Origin: Thiothrix subterranea
GTDB taxonomy: Bacteria; Pseudomonadota; Gammaproteobacteria; Thiotrichales; Thiotrichaceae
NCBI RefSeq assembly: GCF_016772315.1
Contig: NZ_CP053482.1
Span: forward strand, 1,984,001-2,048,000
Reading direction: 5' to 3'
Length of the DNA stretch: 64,000 bases
Position numbers and translations under genes: made by a program. The first letter of the stretch is position 1, and each line of letters begins with the position of its first letter. Below, one piece after another: positions 25,059-33,998 of this stretch. The notes below the pieces were generated by a model. That model was not told where the DNA came from. It made no database searches and saw nothing but the letters and a program-made list of their open reading frames with translations.

Positions 25059-25680
25059 TATCCAGCCTCATTTCAATCGGTAAGCCTTGGAAGTTTGCCC
25101 AGCCGTCCAAATCGCCGCTGTACGGGTCTTTGCCGTCAACTTTGCCATCATTATTCAGGTCAAGCTCTTCGCCCAAGGTGTTTTTGCGGGTTAGCCCCAC
25201 AAAGCCATCCCACATATTGCGCACATTGGTGTAACCCGCCGCTGCCAACAAATTGCTGGCACCGATACTGCGGCTTCCGGTGCGGCATACCGTCACGATT
25301 AAACTGTCTTTCGGCAAACCCAGCGCATCCACCGCTTTGACAAATTCAGCATTCGGCTGGGCAATGTATTCACCTTTGTTGGGGTCTTTGCCGCGATTAA
25401 ACACGTGCGGGTAAGGAATGCTGTAAGCAGCAGGTGGGTGTCCGCCGATATATTCCTCAATGGTACGCACATCAATAATGGTCATTGGCTGCCGCTGAGC
25501 AGGGTCGTAAGGCCATAAATAATGCTGTAAAGCGATGTAAGTTTGTGCAGCGCTGATTTCTGAGTGGTATTGGCGATCTTGTCCGTAACGGTTGCCGTCC
25601 AAACCATCAGCCAACGCGGTTGCCGAGAATAAAGCGAAGACGGCAAAGCCGCTGATCCGCATACGGGTCTTCATGTTCAT
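25000..25680 (-). CDS. Exported rhodanese-like domain protein
   Basis: 226 residues with a signal peptide cleaved near ALADG. The rhodanese domain (TIIDVRTIEEYIGGHPPAAYSI) ends in the active loop VCRTGSRSIGASNLL with the sulfur-carrying Cys. A Ca-binding-like DLNNDGKVDGKD follows, an EF-hand or dockerin-like loop, as an addition to the basic domain. AGGAGG sits 5 bases before ATG. It is upstream of and overlaps the sugar dehydrogenase. In a sulfur oxidiser a periplasmic sulfur-transfer role is plausible but unproven. Confidence 0.88.
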   Translation of the reverse strand: MNMKTRMRISGFAVFALFSATALADGLDGNRYGQDRQYHSEISAAQTYIALQHYLWPYDPAQRQPMTIIDVRTIEEYIGGHPPAAYSIPYPHVFNRGKDPNKGEYIAQPNAEFVKAVDALGLPKDSLIVTVCRTGSRSIGASNLLAAAGYTNVRNMWDGFVGLTRKNTLGEELDLNNDGKVDGKDPYSGDLDGWANFQGLPIEMRLDNERLFAPYANLYHTAKGER

Positions 25681-25904
25681 GGTTTCCTCCTAAGGTTTCT
25701 CTAGTCAATTATTTGCCAGGGTGTCGCTTATTTTTATGGATGGTCCGGCCTAGCCATTTGATTATAAGCGATTTACTCAGGAATATTTTCTCATATATTT
25801 TTATCAATCAAATTAATAAAGACTATCCGTTACCTGCACTCATCGCCGCCAGAAAGCGCTAAACTACGCCGTATGAGCACACAAAAACAAAGGACATCAC
25901 TCCC

Positions 25905-26339
25905 ATGAGAGGCTTGGTTTACAGCAGTACCGCAAAGAATGCCTTTACCCTCGCCGACTTAGGCGCACTCGCGGCAAATTCCACGCAACGCAACGCACAA
26001 GCAGGCATCAGCGGCTATTTGTACTACGACAAAGGGCGTTTCATGCAATACCTTGAAGGTGAAGCCGAGGCTATCGCCGCTTTAATGGCACGTATTGAGC
26101 GCGATGAACGCCACACTATCCGGCGTGTGGTGGTGGATGACACACTCTGCACGCAACGTTTCCCCACTTGGCACATGCAATGGCTGCAACAAGGCTCGAT
26201 GGTGGCGATTCGCTTGGAACACATTCTGTATGAATTCATGAACCTGAAAACGGCACCGAACACATCGTTTGAGTTACTCACCCCTAAAGTTTGGGAATTA
26301 GTCGATAAAATTGCCGCCACGCAAGCGCGGTTTAACTGA
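25905..26339 (+). CDS. BLUF-domain blue-light photoreceptor
   Basis: 144 residues, a stand-alone BLUF protein. The flavin-binding residues are in the canonical places: Y6 in LVYSS, N30 in QRNAQAGISGYL and Q48 in RFMQYLEG. BLUF domains bind FAD and signal blue light through a hydrogen-bond switch. A C-terminal helical part (about 95-144) has no output domain, so it must act on a partner protein. The partner is not obvious from the neighbours. In a sediment or spring bacterium it may steer motility or biofilm decisions. Confidence 0.9.
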   Translation: MRGLVYSSTAKNAFTLADLGALAANSTQRNAQAGISGYLYYDKGRFMQYLEGEAEAIAALMARIERDERHTIRRVVVDDTLCTQRFPTWHMQWLQQGSMVAIRLEHILYEFMNLKTAPNTSFELLTPKVWELVDKIAATQARFN

Positions 26340-26380
26340 GACAACCATTGCAAGCCTGTCATTCCCCCACTAGAATCACC

Positions 26381-26395
26381 TGCAACTTTGTTGCA
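26381..26395. promoter_or_regulatory. Perfect palindrome upstream of the zinc-uptake-type operon
   Basis: TGCAAC (26381-26386) and GTTGCA (26390-26395) are separated by TTT, forming a perfect 6-3-6 inverted repeat 26 bases before the COG0523 start. This is where an operator would sit. The sequence is not the usual Zur box (GTTATAnnATAAC-like), so the regulator is unknown. Confidence 0.45.
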
Positions 26396-26420
26396 AAAGA
26401 GGCTCGCATGAGAATCCAAC

Positions 26421-27529
26421 ATGACTGACGCGGTGGATGTCCGTATCCCGATCACCCTGCTCACCGGCTTTTTGGGCAGCGGCAAAACCACGGTACTCAA
26501 TAATCTGCTTAAGCCCTCGTTCTGGGAACGCCTACTACGTGTGCCGCCCTTGACCGCTGTGATCATGAACGAATTCGGCAGCATCGGGCTGGATCACCAA
26601 CTCGTCGATAACACCCAAGGCACGATGGCACTGCTTTCCGGCGGCTGCGTTTGCTGCGAAATCCAGGGTTCACTCGTCCCCACCCTGAAAAACCTGTGGA
26701 TGGGGCGGCGCGACGGCAAAATCCCCCCTACGAACGCATTATCATCGAAACCACCGGCATTGCCGACCCCACCCCGATCCTCGAAACCTTACTACGTTCC
26801 GACTGGGTAGCCAAACGCCATTATCTGGATGGGGTTGTGACCACGGTGGATGCGGTATTCGGCAACGGACAGCTCGACCAACACTTTGAAGCGGTGCGCC
26901 AAGTCGCGGGTGCTGACCGTTTGCTGCTGACCAAAACCGACCTTGCCGACGCTGCCACGATCCAACAGCTCGAAACGCGACTGGCAACGCTCAACCCCGC
27001 TGCCCCCATTGTGCATGTCCAGCACGGTGATGTTGACCCCGACCATGTGTTCAAACTCCGTGCTTACCACCAGTCCGAACCCGTCAAAGCCAAGCAATGG
27101 CTTGCGGCGGAAAACTTCCGCGTCGTCAGTGCGAGTTTGTCACTCAAACAGCCCAGCATTCTCAACCCCAGCACCCCCACGCACGGCGGCACGGACGGGC
27201 GCATCCGCAGCTTTTCCCTGCAATTCGACCAGCCTTTGCCGTGGGCAGGTGTCTCCGAAGCACTCGACACGCTGGTGGAATTTTGCAGCGCACGCCTGTT
27301 ACGCATGAAAGCCATCGTCAACGTGCAAGAATACCCCGGTCGCCCCATCGTCCTACACGCCGTGCAGCACCTGTTTTACCCCTCGGTGGAACTTCCCGCA
27401 TGGCCTGACGCTGACCAGCGCAGCCGTTTTGTGTTCATCACCGCCGACCTCGACGAAGCGTTTGTCAGCAACTTGCTGACCTCGTTTACCCAAACCGTGA
27501 ACCAACCAATACCCCATTCTGGAGAATAA
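26421..27529 (+). pseudogene. COG0523 GTPase (CobW/YjiA/ZNG1 family), frameshifted
   Basis: Frame 1 from ATG 26421 holds the P-loop GFLGSGKTT (16-24) and the metal-binding GGCVCCEI (C76, C78, C79), then loses the family at residue 103. Another frame (open from 26651) continues exactly there with ERIIIETTGIADP, LLLTKTDLADA and a full CobW C-terminal domain to 27529. Restoring one C in the C6 run at 26723-26728 would join them in frame. These GTPases are metallochaperones, often for zinc under zinc limitation. It heads a zinc-type operon. The break may be a true mutation, a slippage site or a sequencing error. Confidence 0.85.
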
Positions 27530-27530
27530 T

Positions 27531-28079
27531 ATGAACTACCCTAGCATCCTCCTAAGCCTGTGCTTGGCACTGTCCACCAGCAACCTTTACGCTGATGACC
27601 ACAAGCATGAACACGAAGAACACGGCGCACACGAACACGGTGCTGCCGCCCTATCCCTCGCCGCCGGAGCAGAAGGGCTGGAAATCATGCTCGAATCCCC
27701 CGCCGCCAATATCGTCGGCTTTGAACACGCCGCCACCACCGATGAAGACAAGCAAAAACTTGCTGATGCGGTGAAAAAGCTCGAAGCAGGGGCAGAACTG
27801 TTCAGCATGAATACCGAAGCAGGTTGCACCCTCAAAAGTGCCGAAGTCATCTCCGCCTTGTTAGGGAATACCGCCGAGACTGCTGGTGAAGCCCACAACG
27901 ATATGGATGTTACTTGGTCATTCGCCTGCACCCAACCCGCCGAACTGAAAGAAGTGGCGGTGAAACTCTTCGCCGCTTTCCCCGACGGTTTCCAACACAT
28001 CAAAGCGGAATGGGTGACGGAGAAGGGCGCATCCGCGCTGGAACTGGACAAGGATGACACCATCAAACTAACCCCATGA
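27531..28079 (+). CDS. DUF2796 periplasmic metal-binding protein (ZrgA-like)
   Basis: 182 residues with a signal peptide ending near LYADD, then a His/Glu-rich stretch (HKHEHEEHGAHEHG) suited to zinc binding. The rest fits DUF2796 (LEIMLESPAANIVGFEHAA). DUF2796 proteins are Zur-regulated in Pseudomonas and Vibrio (zrgA and the PA4063 locus), where they act with an ABC system in zinc uptake. Here the ABC ATPase gene overlaps its stop by 4 bases (ATGA), which supports joint function. The zinc role is by family and context. Confidence 0.85.
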   Translation: MNYPSILLSLCLALSTSNLYADDHKHEHEEHGAHEHGAAALSLAAGAEGLEIMLESPAANIVGFEHAATTDEDKQKLADAVKKLEAGAELFSMNTEAGCTLKSAEVISALLGNTAETAGEAHNDMDVTWSFACTQPAELKEVAVKLFAAFPDGFQHIKAEWVTEKGASALELDKDDTIKLTP

Positions 28080-28750
28080 ACGTGATCGAACTGCAAAACC
28101 TGCACTACCGCTGGCAAGGGCAAACCCGTGACACGCTGGCAATTGCCGAATTGCACGTTGCCCAAGGCGAACACCTGTTTATTCGCGGCGCAAGCGGCAG
28201 CGGCAAAACCACATTTCTCAATCTGCTGGCAGGCATTTTGCGCCCTGCCAGCGGTAGCTTGACTATTCTGGGGCAAGCATTGCACAGCATGGACAATTCC
28301 GCCCGCGACCGTTTCCGTGCCGATCACATGGGCGTGATCTTCCAGCAGTTCAACCTCTTGCCGTATCTGTCGGTGCGGGAAAATGTGCAGTTACCCTGCC
28401 ATTTTTCCAAACGGCGCAAACAACAAGCAGGGGATATGCAAGCCACTACTAACCGCTTGCTGGAACATCTGGGGTTAGATCGTCAATTGTGGGAACGCCC
28501 CGTCACTGACCTGAGCGTGGGGCAACAACAGCGCGTCGCCGTCGCCCGCGCCCTGATCGGCAGCCCTGAATTGATCATTGCGGATGAACCGACCTCGGCA
28601 CTGGATACCGATACCCGTGACGGTTTCCTGAACTTGTTGTTCCAAGAGGCAGCGGTGCAAGGCAGCACCATTGTGTTTGTGAGCCACGATCCGCACATTG
28701 CCAGCCACTTTCCGCGTGTGGTGGATTTGGGTGACGTGAACCGCCCATAA
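28076..28750 (+). CDS. ABC transporter ATP-binding protein (LolD/MacB type)
   Basis: 224 residues. Walker [10 protein letters not shown], the Q-loop near [12 protein letters not shown], signature [15 protein letters not shown] and Walker [13 protein letters not shown] are all intact. It energises the FtsX-like permease encoded at 29067. It overlaps the DUF2796 gene and belongs to the same operon. The pair corresponds in order to PA4064-PA4065 type genes of Zur-linked loci. The transported substrate is unproven. Confidence 0.9.
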   Translation: MNVIELQNLHYRWQGQTRDTLAIAELHVAQGEHLFIRGASGSGKTTFLNLLAGILRPASGSLTILGQALHSMDNSARDRFRADHMGVIFQQFNLLPYLSVRENVQLPCHFSKRRKQQAGDMQATTNRLLEHLGLDRQLWERPVTDLSVGQQQRVAVARALIGSPELIIADEPTSALDTDTRDGFLNLLFQEAAVQGSTIVFVSHDPHIASHFPRVVDLGDVNRP

Positions 28751-28767
28751 TACCCGTGCCAATCCCC

Positions 28768-28795
28768 GTAGGGGCAATCCATGAATTGCCCCTAC
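28768..28795. repeat. Palindromic intergenic repeat GTAGGGGCAAT...ATTGCCCCTAC
   Basis: A perfect 11-base inverted repeat around a 6-base loop lies between the ABC ATPase and the VF530-type gene. Elements with this sequence recur in many bacterial genomes as short mobile palindromes. Within an operon it could form a strong mRNA hairpin that lowers expression of the downstream genes or protects the upstream message. Confidence 0.7.
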
Positions 28796-28821
28796 AACAC
28801 CATCTGCTGGAAACTATTGAA

Positions 28822-29070
28822 ATGAATACAATCCCCACCCAAAAGCAAAACAACAACCCACTGCACGGCTTAACCTTGCAAACCATCCTCACCGAACTGG
28901 TGGACTATTTCGGCTGGGAAGGCTTAGCCGAGCGCATCCCGGTGCGCTGTTTTGCCAGTGACCCCAGCATGGCTTCCAGCCTGAAATTCCTGCGCAAAAC
29001 CCCCTGGGCGCGAGAAAAAGTCGAAGGGCTGTACGGCTTTATGTTGCGTGAAAAACGGCGCGAATCATGA
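28822..29070 (+). CDS. VF530 family (DUF2132) small DNA-binding-like protein
   Basis: 82 residues from ATG 28822; a longer in-frame start would run through the palindromic repeat. [20 protein letters not shown] and [17 protein letters not shown] match VF530/DUF2132, small proteins with a helical fold reported as double-stranded-DNA binding. The stop overlaps the permease start (ATGA), so it is in the same operon. Its place inside an ABC operon looks like an insertion of an extra gene. Confidence 0.8.
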   Translation: MNTIPTQKQNNNPLHGLTLQTILTELVDYFGWEGLAERIPVRCFASDPSMASSLKFLRKTPWAREKVEGLYGFMLREKRRES

Positions 29071-30326
29071 TCCTGCTCAACCTCACCCTGCACAGTTTGT
29101 GGAATCGCCGCGCCAGTTTGCTGCTCACGTTGTTTGCCATCGCCATTAGCGTCGCGCTGTTGCTGGGCGTGGAATACATCCGCAAAGAGGCGAAAAGTAG
29201 CTTCCTAAGCACCATTTCCAGCACGGATTTGGTGGTGGGCGCACGCAGCGGCCCGGTGCAATTGCTGCTCTACAGCGTGTTTCGTATCGGCAACGCCACC
29301 AACAATATCAGTTGGCAATCCTACCAAGAGATCGCCAACAAACCGCTGGTGGAGTGGACAATTCCCATCAGTCTTGGTGATTCACACAAGGGCTATCGCG
29401 TGCTGGGCACGAATCAGGATTATTTTCGCTACTACCGCCACGGTGATAAACGCTTGCTTGAATTTGCCGAGGGTAAGCCGTTTGCGGGCGTGTTCGATGC
29501 CGTGTTGGGGGCAGAAGTGGCACGCAAACTCGGCTACCAGCTCCACGACAACATCGTGATTGCGCACGGCGCGGCGGCAACTAGCTTTACGTTGCACGCC
29601 GACAAACCGTTTCAGGTAGTGGGCATTCTCAAGCCCACTGGCACACCGATTGACCGCACCGTGCATGTCTCGCTGGAAGGCATCGAAGCCATTCACATCG
29701 ACTGGGTAGGCGGTGCAAAAGTCCCCGGCTACCAAATCAGCGCTGATGAAGCCTTGCAGAAAAACCTGCAACCCAAAGTGATTACCGCGTTTATGGTCGG
29801 ACTAAAAAACCGCGCTGCCGCGTTTCGAGTGCAACGCGAAATCAACGATTACAAACGCGAACCCTTGCTGGCAACCGTCCCCGGCGTGGCGCTGGCAGAA
29901 CTCTGGCAAGCCATTGGCATGTTTGAAAACGTGTTGCGCATTATCACGGGCTTTGTGGTGATAGCGGGCTTGCTGGGCATGTTGACCACGCTACTGTCCA
30001 CCTTGAATGAGCGGCGGCGCGAAATGGCAATTTTACGGGCAGTGGGCGCACACCCGCGTCAGGTGTTCCTGCTGTTTGTGCTGGAAGCGGGGGTATTGGC
30101 GGTATTCGGTGGCTTGTTGGGTGCAGCGCTGGTGTGGGTTGGGGTATTAGCGGCACGTCCGTGGGTGATGGCGGAATACGGGTTTTACCTGAGCACTTGG
30201 CTTCCGACTTGGCATGAAGGGCTGTTGCTTGCAGTGGTGACGCTGCTTGCGTTACTGTTCAGCCTGATTCCGGGGGCAATTGCGTATCGGCGTTCCCTGC
30301 AAGATGGTTTAACCGTAAGAGTTTAA
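29067..30326 (+). CDS. ABC transporter permease (MacB/FtsX type)
   Basis: 419 residues. One N-terminal membrane segment ([17 protein letters not shown], about 19-36), a large extracytoplasmic domain (about 40-275) and three C-terminal membrane helices ([53 protein letters not shown]) give the MacB/FtsX topology. [19 protein letters not shown] is the cytoplasmic coupling loop. Partner of the ATPase at 28076. FtsX-type systems usually act mechanically rather than as importers, so the zinc function may be indirect. Confidence 0.9.
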   Translation: MILLNLTLHSLWNRRASLLLTLFAIAISVALLLGVEYIRKEAKSSFLSTISSTDLVVGARSGPVQLLLYSVFRIGNATNNISWQSYQEIANKPLVEWTIPISLGDSHKGYRVLGTNQDYFRYYRHGDKRLLEFAEGKPFAGVFDAVLGAEVARKLGYQLHDNIVIAHGAAATSFTLHADKPFQVVGILKPTGTPIDRTVHVSLEGIEAIHIDWVGGAKVPGYQISADEALQKNLQPKVITAFMVGLKNRAAAFRVQREINDYKREPLLATVPGVALAELWQAIGMFENVLRIITGFVVIAGLLGMLTTLLSTLNERRREMAILRAVGAHPRQVFLLFVLEAGVLAVFGGLLGAALVWVGVLAARPWVMAEYGFYLSTWLPTWHEGLLLAVVTLLALLFSLIPGAIAYRRSLQDGLTVRV

Positions 30327-30327
30327 A

Positions 30328-30993
30328 ATGAACACAAAACTATTATTCCCCGTCATTATCCTCACTAGCTTGTTGGTCGCTTGCGGTGAAAAAAACCCAG
30401 CAGACACGCCGCCCGCGCTCCCCAGCAATGCGCCTGCGGTGGGTACACCCATTAAATCCGTGACCCAACCCAGCGCCACCAAATCACCACAAAACGGCGA
30501 ATACACCGAAATCGAATGGGAAAATCTGGAACTACCGGGGCAGGGGCTGGCGGAAATCGTCAAAAAATACCAACCGGAAATTGATTCGATTGCCGAAGGC
30601 GACCCCGCTGAAGATGCTGTGTTGGAAAAAATGCAAGCAGAATTAAACGCCGCCCCAGTCAACCCTAAACTCAATGGTCAGAAAATCAAAATCCCCGGCT
30701 TTATGTCGCCCTTGGAAATAGACGAAGCCAAGGGCATGGTGAAAGAATTTTTGCTCGTACCGTATTTTGGCGCGTGCATTCACACCCCACCACCACCACT
30801 CAACCAAACTTTACTGGTCAAGCCGCTAGAAAGCAAAAGCATCGGCATAGAACGCATGTACGAACCGGTATGGGTATATGGAACAATTGTCACCGAACAA
30901 ATCCACACCGATCTTGCCGAGGCGGGCTACCAAATCAAAGACGCCTCCGTAGAAATTTACCAAGACGATGACACCACGGCTAAACCCAATTAA
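30328..30993 (+). CDS. DUF3299 lipoprotein
   Basis: 221 residues. A lipobox (LLVAC at residues 15-19) predicts lipidation. The C-terminal part (PGFMSPLEI, FLLVPYFGACIHTPPPPLNQ, VWVYGTI) is DUF3299, seen at the end of Zur-regulated DUF2796-ABC operons such as PA4066. It follows the permease by one base. Function is unknown; the context implies a role in metal supply to the envelope. Its stop overlaps the convergent VanZ-like gene by 4 bases. Confidence 0.85.
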   Translation: MNTKLLFPVIILTSLLVACGEKNPADTPPALPSNAPAVGTPIKSVTQPSATKSPQNGEYTEIEWENLELPGQGLAEIVKKYQPEIDSIAEGDPAEDAVLEKMQAELNAAPVNPKLNGQKIKIPGFMSPLEIDEAKGMVKEFLLVPYFGACIHTPPPPLNQTLLVKPLESKSIGIERMYEPVWVYGTIVTEQIHTDLAEAGYQIKDASVEIYQDDDTTAKPN

Positions 30994-31379
30994 CCGTTGT
31001 CGTGTGGCACCGCGCGTTGCAATGCCAACCGCCACAATACCCAATACAGCAAGATACCGGCGGCATCAGCGGCAATATCCGCCAAAGATGCCGAGCGCCA
31101 TGTGGTAAAACCTTGCACTATCTCAATGAAAACGCCGTAGCACAGGAGTATAGGTACTTGCCAGCGCCAGAAGCTGCGCGTGGTTGCCAAATCCAAGAGC
31201 AGGGCAAACCCAAACAGAGCACCGGCGTGCATCAACTTGTCTGCATGGGGTAAGCCTTGACCACCACCGGGCAGTAACGCGGCAACAATACCGAGTCCAG
31301 CCAAGGCGACGAATAAAAACTTCAGTAGAAGTCGGGTTTGTCGCGGGTTAACCGTGAATCGTGAGAGGATGGCTTGCAT
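30990..31379 (-). CDS. VanZ-like family membrane protein
   Basis: 129 residues from ATG 31379; the longer TTG start is less likely. Four membrane segments, with KLMHAGALFGFALLLDL, EIVQGFTTWRSASLADIAADAAG as the VanZ signature. VanZ-like proteins are small membrane proteins of uncertain function, named after a teicoplanin-resistance accessory. Its start codon overlaps the start of the divergent gene at 31378, leaving no room for separate upstream regions. Confidence 0.8.
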   Translation of the reverse strand: MQAILSRFTVNPRQTRLLLKFLFVALAGLGIVAALLPGGGQGLPHADKLMHAGALFGFALLLDLATTRSFWRWQVPILLCYGVFIEIVQGFTTWRSASLADIAADAAGILLYWVLWRLALQRAVPHDNG

Positions 31380-32055
31380 GGATATACCTGCTAATGTTTT
31401 CAATGAGGACTGGTTAATTGCTGCCAGTTTCCTACTTTTTGTTGTGTTAGGGCGTGCGCTGCGTCACGCTAATTGGGTTTATGTGCGTGAACATACGCAT
31501 GTTTACCTAGGCGCGATTGCATTTGCAAGTGTTATATGGCTATTAAGGGCAGGCATAGGTACGACCCTCAATTTTCATTTACTCGGCATGACCGTCATGA
31601 CGCTGATGTTCGGTTGGCGCTTGGCGCTGCTTGCCGCTACGGTGATCGTTAGTATCGCTTTCTGGCATTTGGAAGCGGGTTTGCTGGCAATACCGCTGAA
31701 TACTTTGGTGATGGGCGGCATCCCGATCCTGATTACGCACCAGTTATTACGCTGGAGCCAGCAGCATTTACCCACGAATATCTTCATTTTTATATTCGTT
31801 AATGGCTTTCTCGCCGCGATTCTAAGCAGTGTCGCGGTGGTGCTCACCGGCAGCTTATTGCTGTGGTGGACGGATACTTTCACCGCGCATTATTTGCAAA
31901 CCTATTACCTGCCATTTATTCCGCTGTTAATGTTTCCCGAAGGCATTATCAATGGCATGTTGGTGGCGATTGCGGTGGTGTATATGCCGCAATGCATTCC
32001 GGCGTTTGATGATGCCCGTTACCTGCGCAAAATTGACGACGATAAACCGCGTTAA
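31378..32055 (+). CDS. CbiM/COG3235-like integral membrane protein
   Basis: 225 residues from ATG 31378 with GAGAGG at a suitable distance. Six membrane helices are visible. Its general layout and the segments FHLLGMTVMTLMFGWRLALL and FPEGIINGMLVAIAVVYMP resemble energy-coupling-factor permeases related to CbiM, which import cobalt or nickel. The N-terminal Met-His metal motif of true CbiM is Met-Asp here, so the substrate may differ or be absent. No CbiO/CbiQ genes are adjacent. Confidence 0.65.
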   Translation: MDIPANVFNEDWLIAASFLLFVVLGRALRHANWVYVREHTHVYLGAIAFASVIWLLRAGIGTTLNFHLLGMTVMTLMFGWRLALLAATVIVSIAFWHLEAGLLAIPLNTLVMGGIPILITHQLLRWSQQHLPTNIFIFIFVNGFLAAILSSVAVVLTGSLLLWWTDTFTAHYLQTYYLPFIPLLMFPEGIINGMLVAIAVVYMPQCIPAFDDARYLRKIDDDKPR

Positions 32056-32061
32056 GCGTGG

Positions 32062-33030
32062 CTAAGATTTAGCACCTAGCAGGCGGTTAATTTCAGGCCA
32101 CATGCGTTCCACGGTGTCATAACCCTCAGCAATCGCTTCAGCGGCACGGTGGAATTCCAATAATCCAATGTGTTCCAGCGAGGGTGTGAGCAATATTTCC
32201 GGTGGGTCGCCGACCATGCGGCTGCGGGTGATTTTATCTTGCATGATATTGATGGAAGCGGCGAGTGCATCCATCAAGCCAGGAGCCGTTTCTTTGGGTT
32301 TGCTGTTGGTGTCAGGGAATAACGCGGCGGAATATTCACGCAATGAAGTGGTCAACGTATCCACAAAAGTTTCAGGCTTAGCCGTTGTACCGTCACTGGT
32401 TTTATTGGGGGTGGCATCAACTGGTTTCTCTGGTTTGGCTTTTTGGATGTGGTTAGCGTAACGCCGCGCAATATTGCCATTCAAATTCACCGCAATAATG
32501 ACCTCTGCCCCCAACGCACGGCACATGGATACGGGCACGGGGTTAACCAAACCGCCATCCACCAGCCATTGCTTGCCATAACGATAGGGGGTAAACAAAC
32601 CGGGGAGGGCGATGGAGGCGAAAACGGCTTCCAGCACCGCACCTTGCGTAAACCAGATTTCGCGCCCGGTTTCTAAATCAGTGGCAACACTGGCGAATTT
32701 GCATGACAGTTGTTCAATGCTTTGCGTAGCGTCACACACGTTGGTGTGAAAGAACTGTTGCAGCTTGTCGCGATTCACAAAGCCGTTAAGCGAAGGGTTT
32801 AACTCGAAAAAGCGCACGAGTTCTAAACGGTTGAACGCCAGCACCCCGGTTTCTAGCACATCCAAACGCTGAGCAGCATAAGCGGCACCGACAATAGCGC
32901 CGACCGAACAGCCGCACACAATTTCCGGGTGAATGCCGTGTTCAGCCAAGGCGCGTAACACGCCAATGTGCGCCCAGCCACGCGACGAACCACTGCCCAG
33001 TGCAATGCCAATACGGGGGAGATGTGCCAT
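32062..33030 (-). CDS. Patatin-like phospholipase (RssA type)
   Basis: 322 residues from ATG 33030; an upstream TTG would overlap the preceding gene. The oxyanion loop GSGSSRGWAHIGVL and nucleophile motif GCSVG (about residues 43-47), plus the catalytic Asp in VDGGLVNPVPVSM, define a patatin Ser-Asp dyad hydrolase. The family includes RssA-like esterases. The extra C-terminal 90 residues are charged and Lys-rich. It starts 4 bases after the stop of the upstream exported protein, so the two are probably cotranscribed. Confidence 0.88.
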   Translation of the reverse strand: MAHLPRIGIALGSGSSRGWAHIGVLRALAEHGIHPEIVCGCSVGAIVGAAYAAQRLDVLETGVLAFNRLELVRFFELNPSLNGFVNRDKLQQFFHTNVCDATQSIEQLSCKFASVATDLETGREIWFTQGAVLEAVFASIALPGLFTPYRYGKQWLVDGGLVNPVPVSMCRALGAEVIIAVNLNGNIARRYANHIQKAKPEKPVDATPNKTSDGTTAKPETFVDTLTTSLREYSAALFPDTNSKPKETAPGLMDALAASINIMQDKITRSRMVGDPPEILLTPSLEHIGLLEFHRAAEAIAEGYDTVERMWPEINRLLGAKS

Positions 33031-33034
33031 GCGT

Positions 33035-33904
33035 TTAATCCATTGCAATCACAATGCGGTTACTTGTCCCCGTCAATACCGTGAAGGCGCGACGGCGTTC
33101 TTGCCCATCCAAGGTTGCCACGGCTTCGTAATGACCCGGTGCTACTTCGAGATTGGCAGAATGACGGCGCGGGGTTGCAATGGTTTGCTTGCCATCATCG
33201 AGCCGATACACTGCCCAACTCATCGGGCGCAGGGCGGGGCCATTAGCAAGGGTTGCAACCAATGTCACTTTGCCAGAAGGCATTTGGATAGTAGCGGCAC
33301 TGAGTTTACCAGAGGTGACGTGCAAGCGCTGCGAATGTTGAATGCCATCGCCACGGCTGGCTAATACGTCGTATTCACCCGGTGGCAAGAGGGTATTGAG
33401 GATTTTACTACCCTTGCTGCTGCTCACGACTTTTCCCGCATCTGCTCCCTGTTGAGCAGTAATTTTCCAGTCAGCAGGGTGGGAGCTATTGATCCGTAAA
33501 CGCCCGATATTGGCAGTAACAGCGAGACGGCTGAGTTTCCCTTCCAAGACCTTAACGGTTTGAGTGGCGCTATAAGTACCAATCAACAGTGTTATTTCGT
33601 ATTGACCGCTAGGTACACTGAGCGACGGCGAAGGCCCAATGTAACGCTGTTCGTAGCTGCCATCGGCGGCGCGGATGCGCCAAGTAATATCCCTTACTGC
33701 CACAGAGAGATCACTTGCTAATATCACCGATAGAGCTAAATTATCGGTTGAAGCGGTATTAACCGCCGCTACTGGCAATGGTGTAGGAGTAGTTGCCGAT
33801 AATTTGGCGGAACCGATACTGAAAGCGGCTAACAGCAATACGGCTACCAACAATGGCATGTTGTTTTTATTGTTTACCATGAAAAATGCACTGTGTTCTG
33901 ACAT
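33035..33904 (-). CDS. Exported protein with three beta-rich repeats
   Basis: 289 residues. A signal peptide or N-terminal anchor (about 17-34) is followed by three related modules of 65-85 residues, each ending in a PSGQYEITLL-, PPGEYDVLAS- or APGHYEAVAT-type strand then a VTSGKLS/VLEGKLS/VLTGTSN turn. The pattern recalls PEGA or carboxypeptidase-regulatory-like beta-sandwich folds. Function is not recognised. It precedes the patatin gene by 4 bases. Confidence 0.6.
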   Translation of the reverse strand: MSEHSAFFMVNNKNNMPLLVAVLLLAAFSIGSAKLSATTPTPLPVAAVNTASTDNLALSVILASDLSVAVRDITWRIRAADGSYEQRYIGPSPSLSVPSGQYEITLLIGTYSATQTVKVLEGKLSRLAVTANIGRLRINSSHPADWKITAQQGADAGKVVSSSKGSKILNTLLPPGEYDVLASRGDGIQHSQRLHVTSGKLSAATIQMPSGKVTLVATLANGPALRPMSWAVYRLDDGKQTIATPRRHSANLEVAPGHYEAVATLDGQERRRAFTVLTGTSNRIVIAMD

Positions 33905-33998
33905 GGCAGCAATGAAACGCTATCGCAGGCTAAATAACAATCTTCAGCAGATAGACACCACCGTTTTTACGCCTGACGGCTAAAGCACATTGTTTTGA

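Noticed and set aside
26381-26395. Zur box before the zinc-type operon
   Set aside because: The palindrome TGCAAC-TTT-GTTGCA does not match the GTTATA-type Zur consensus; kept only as an unassigned operator.
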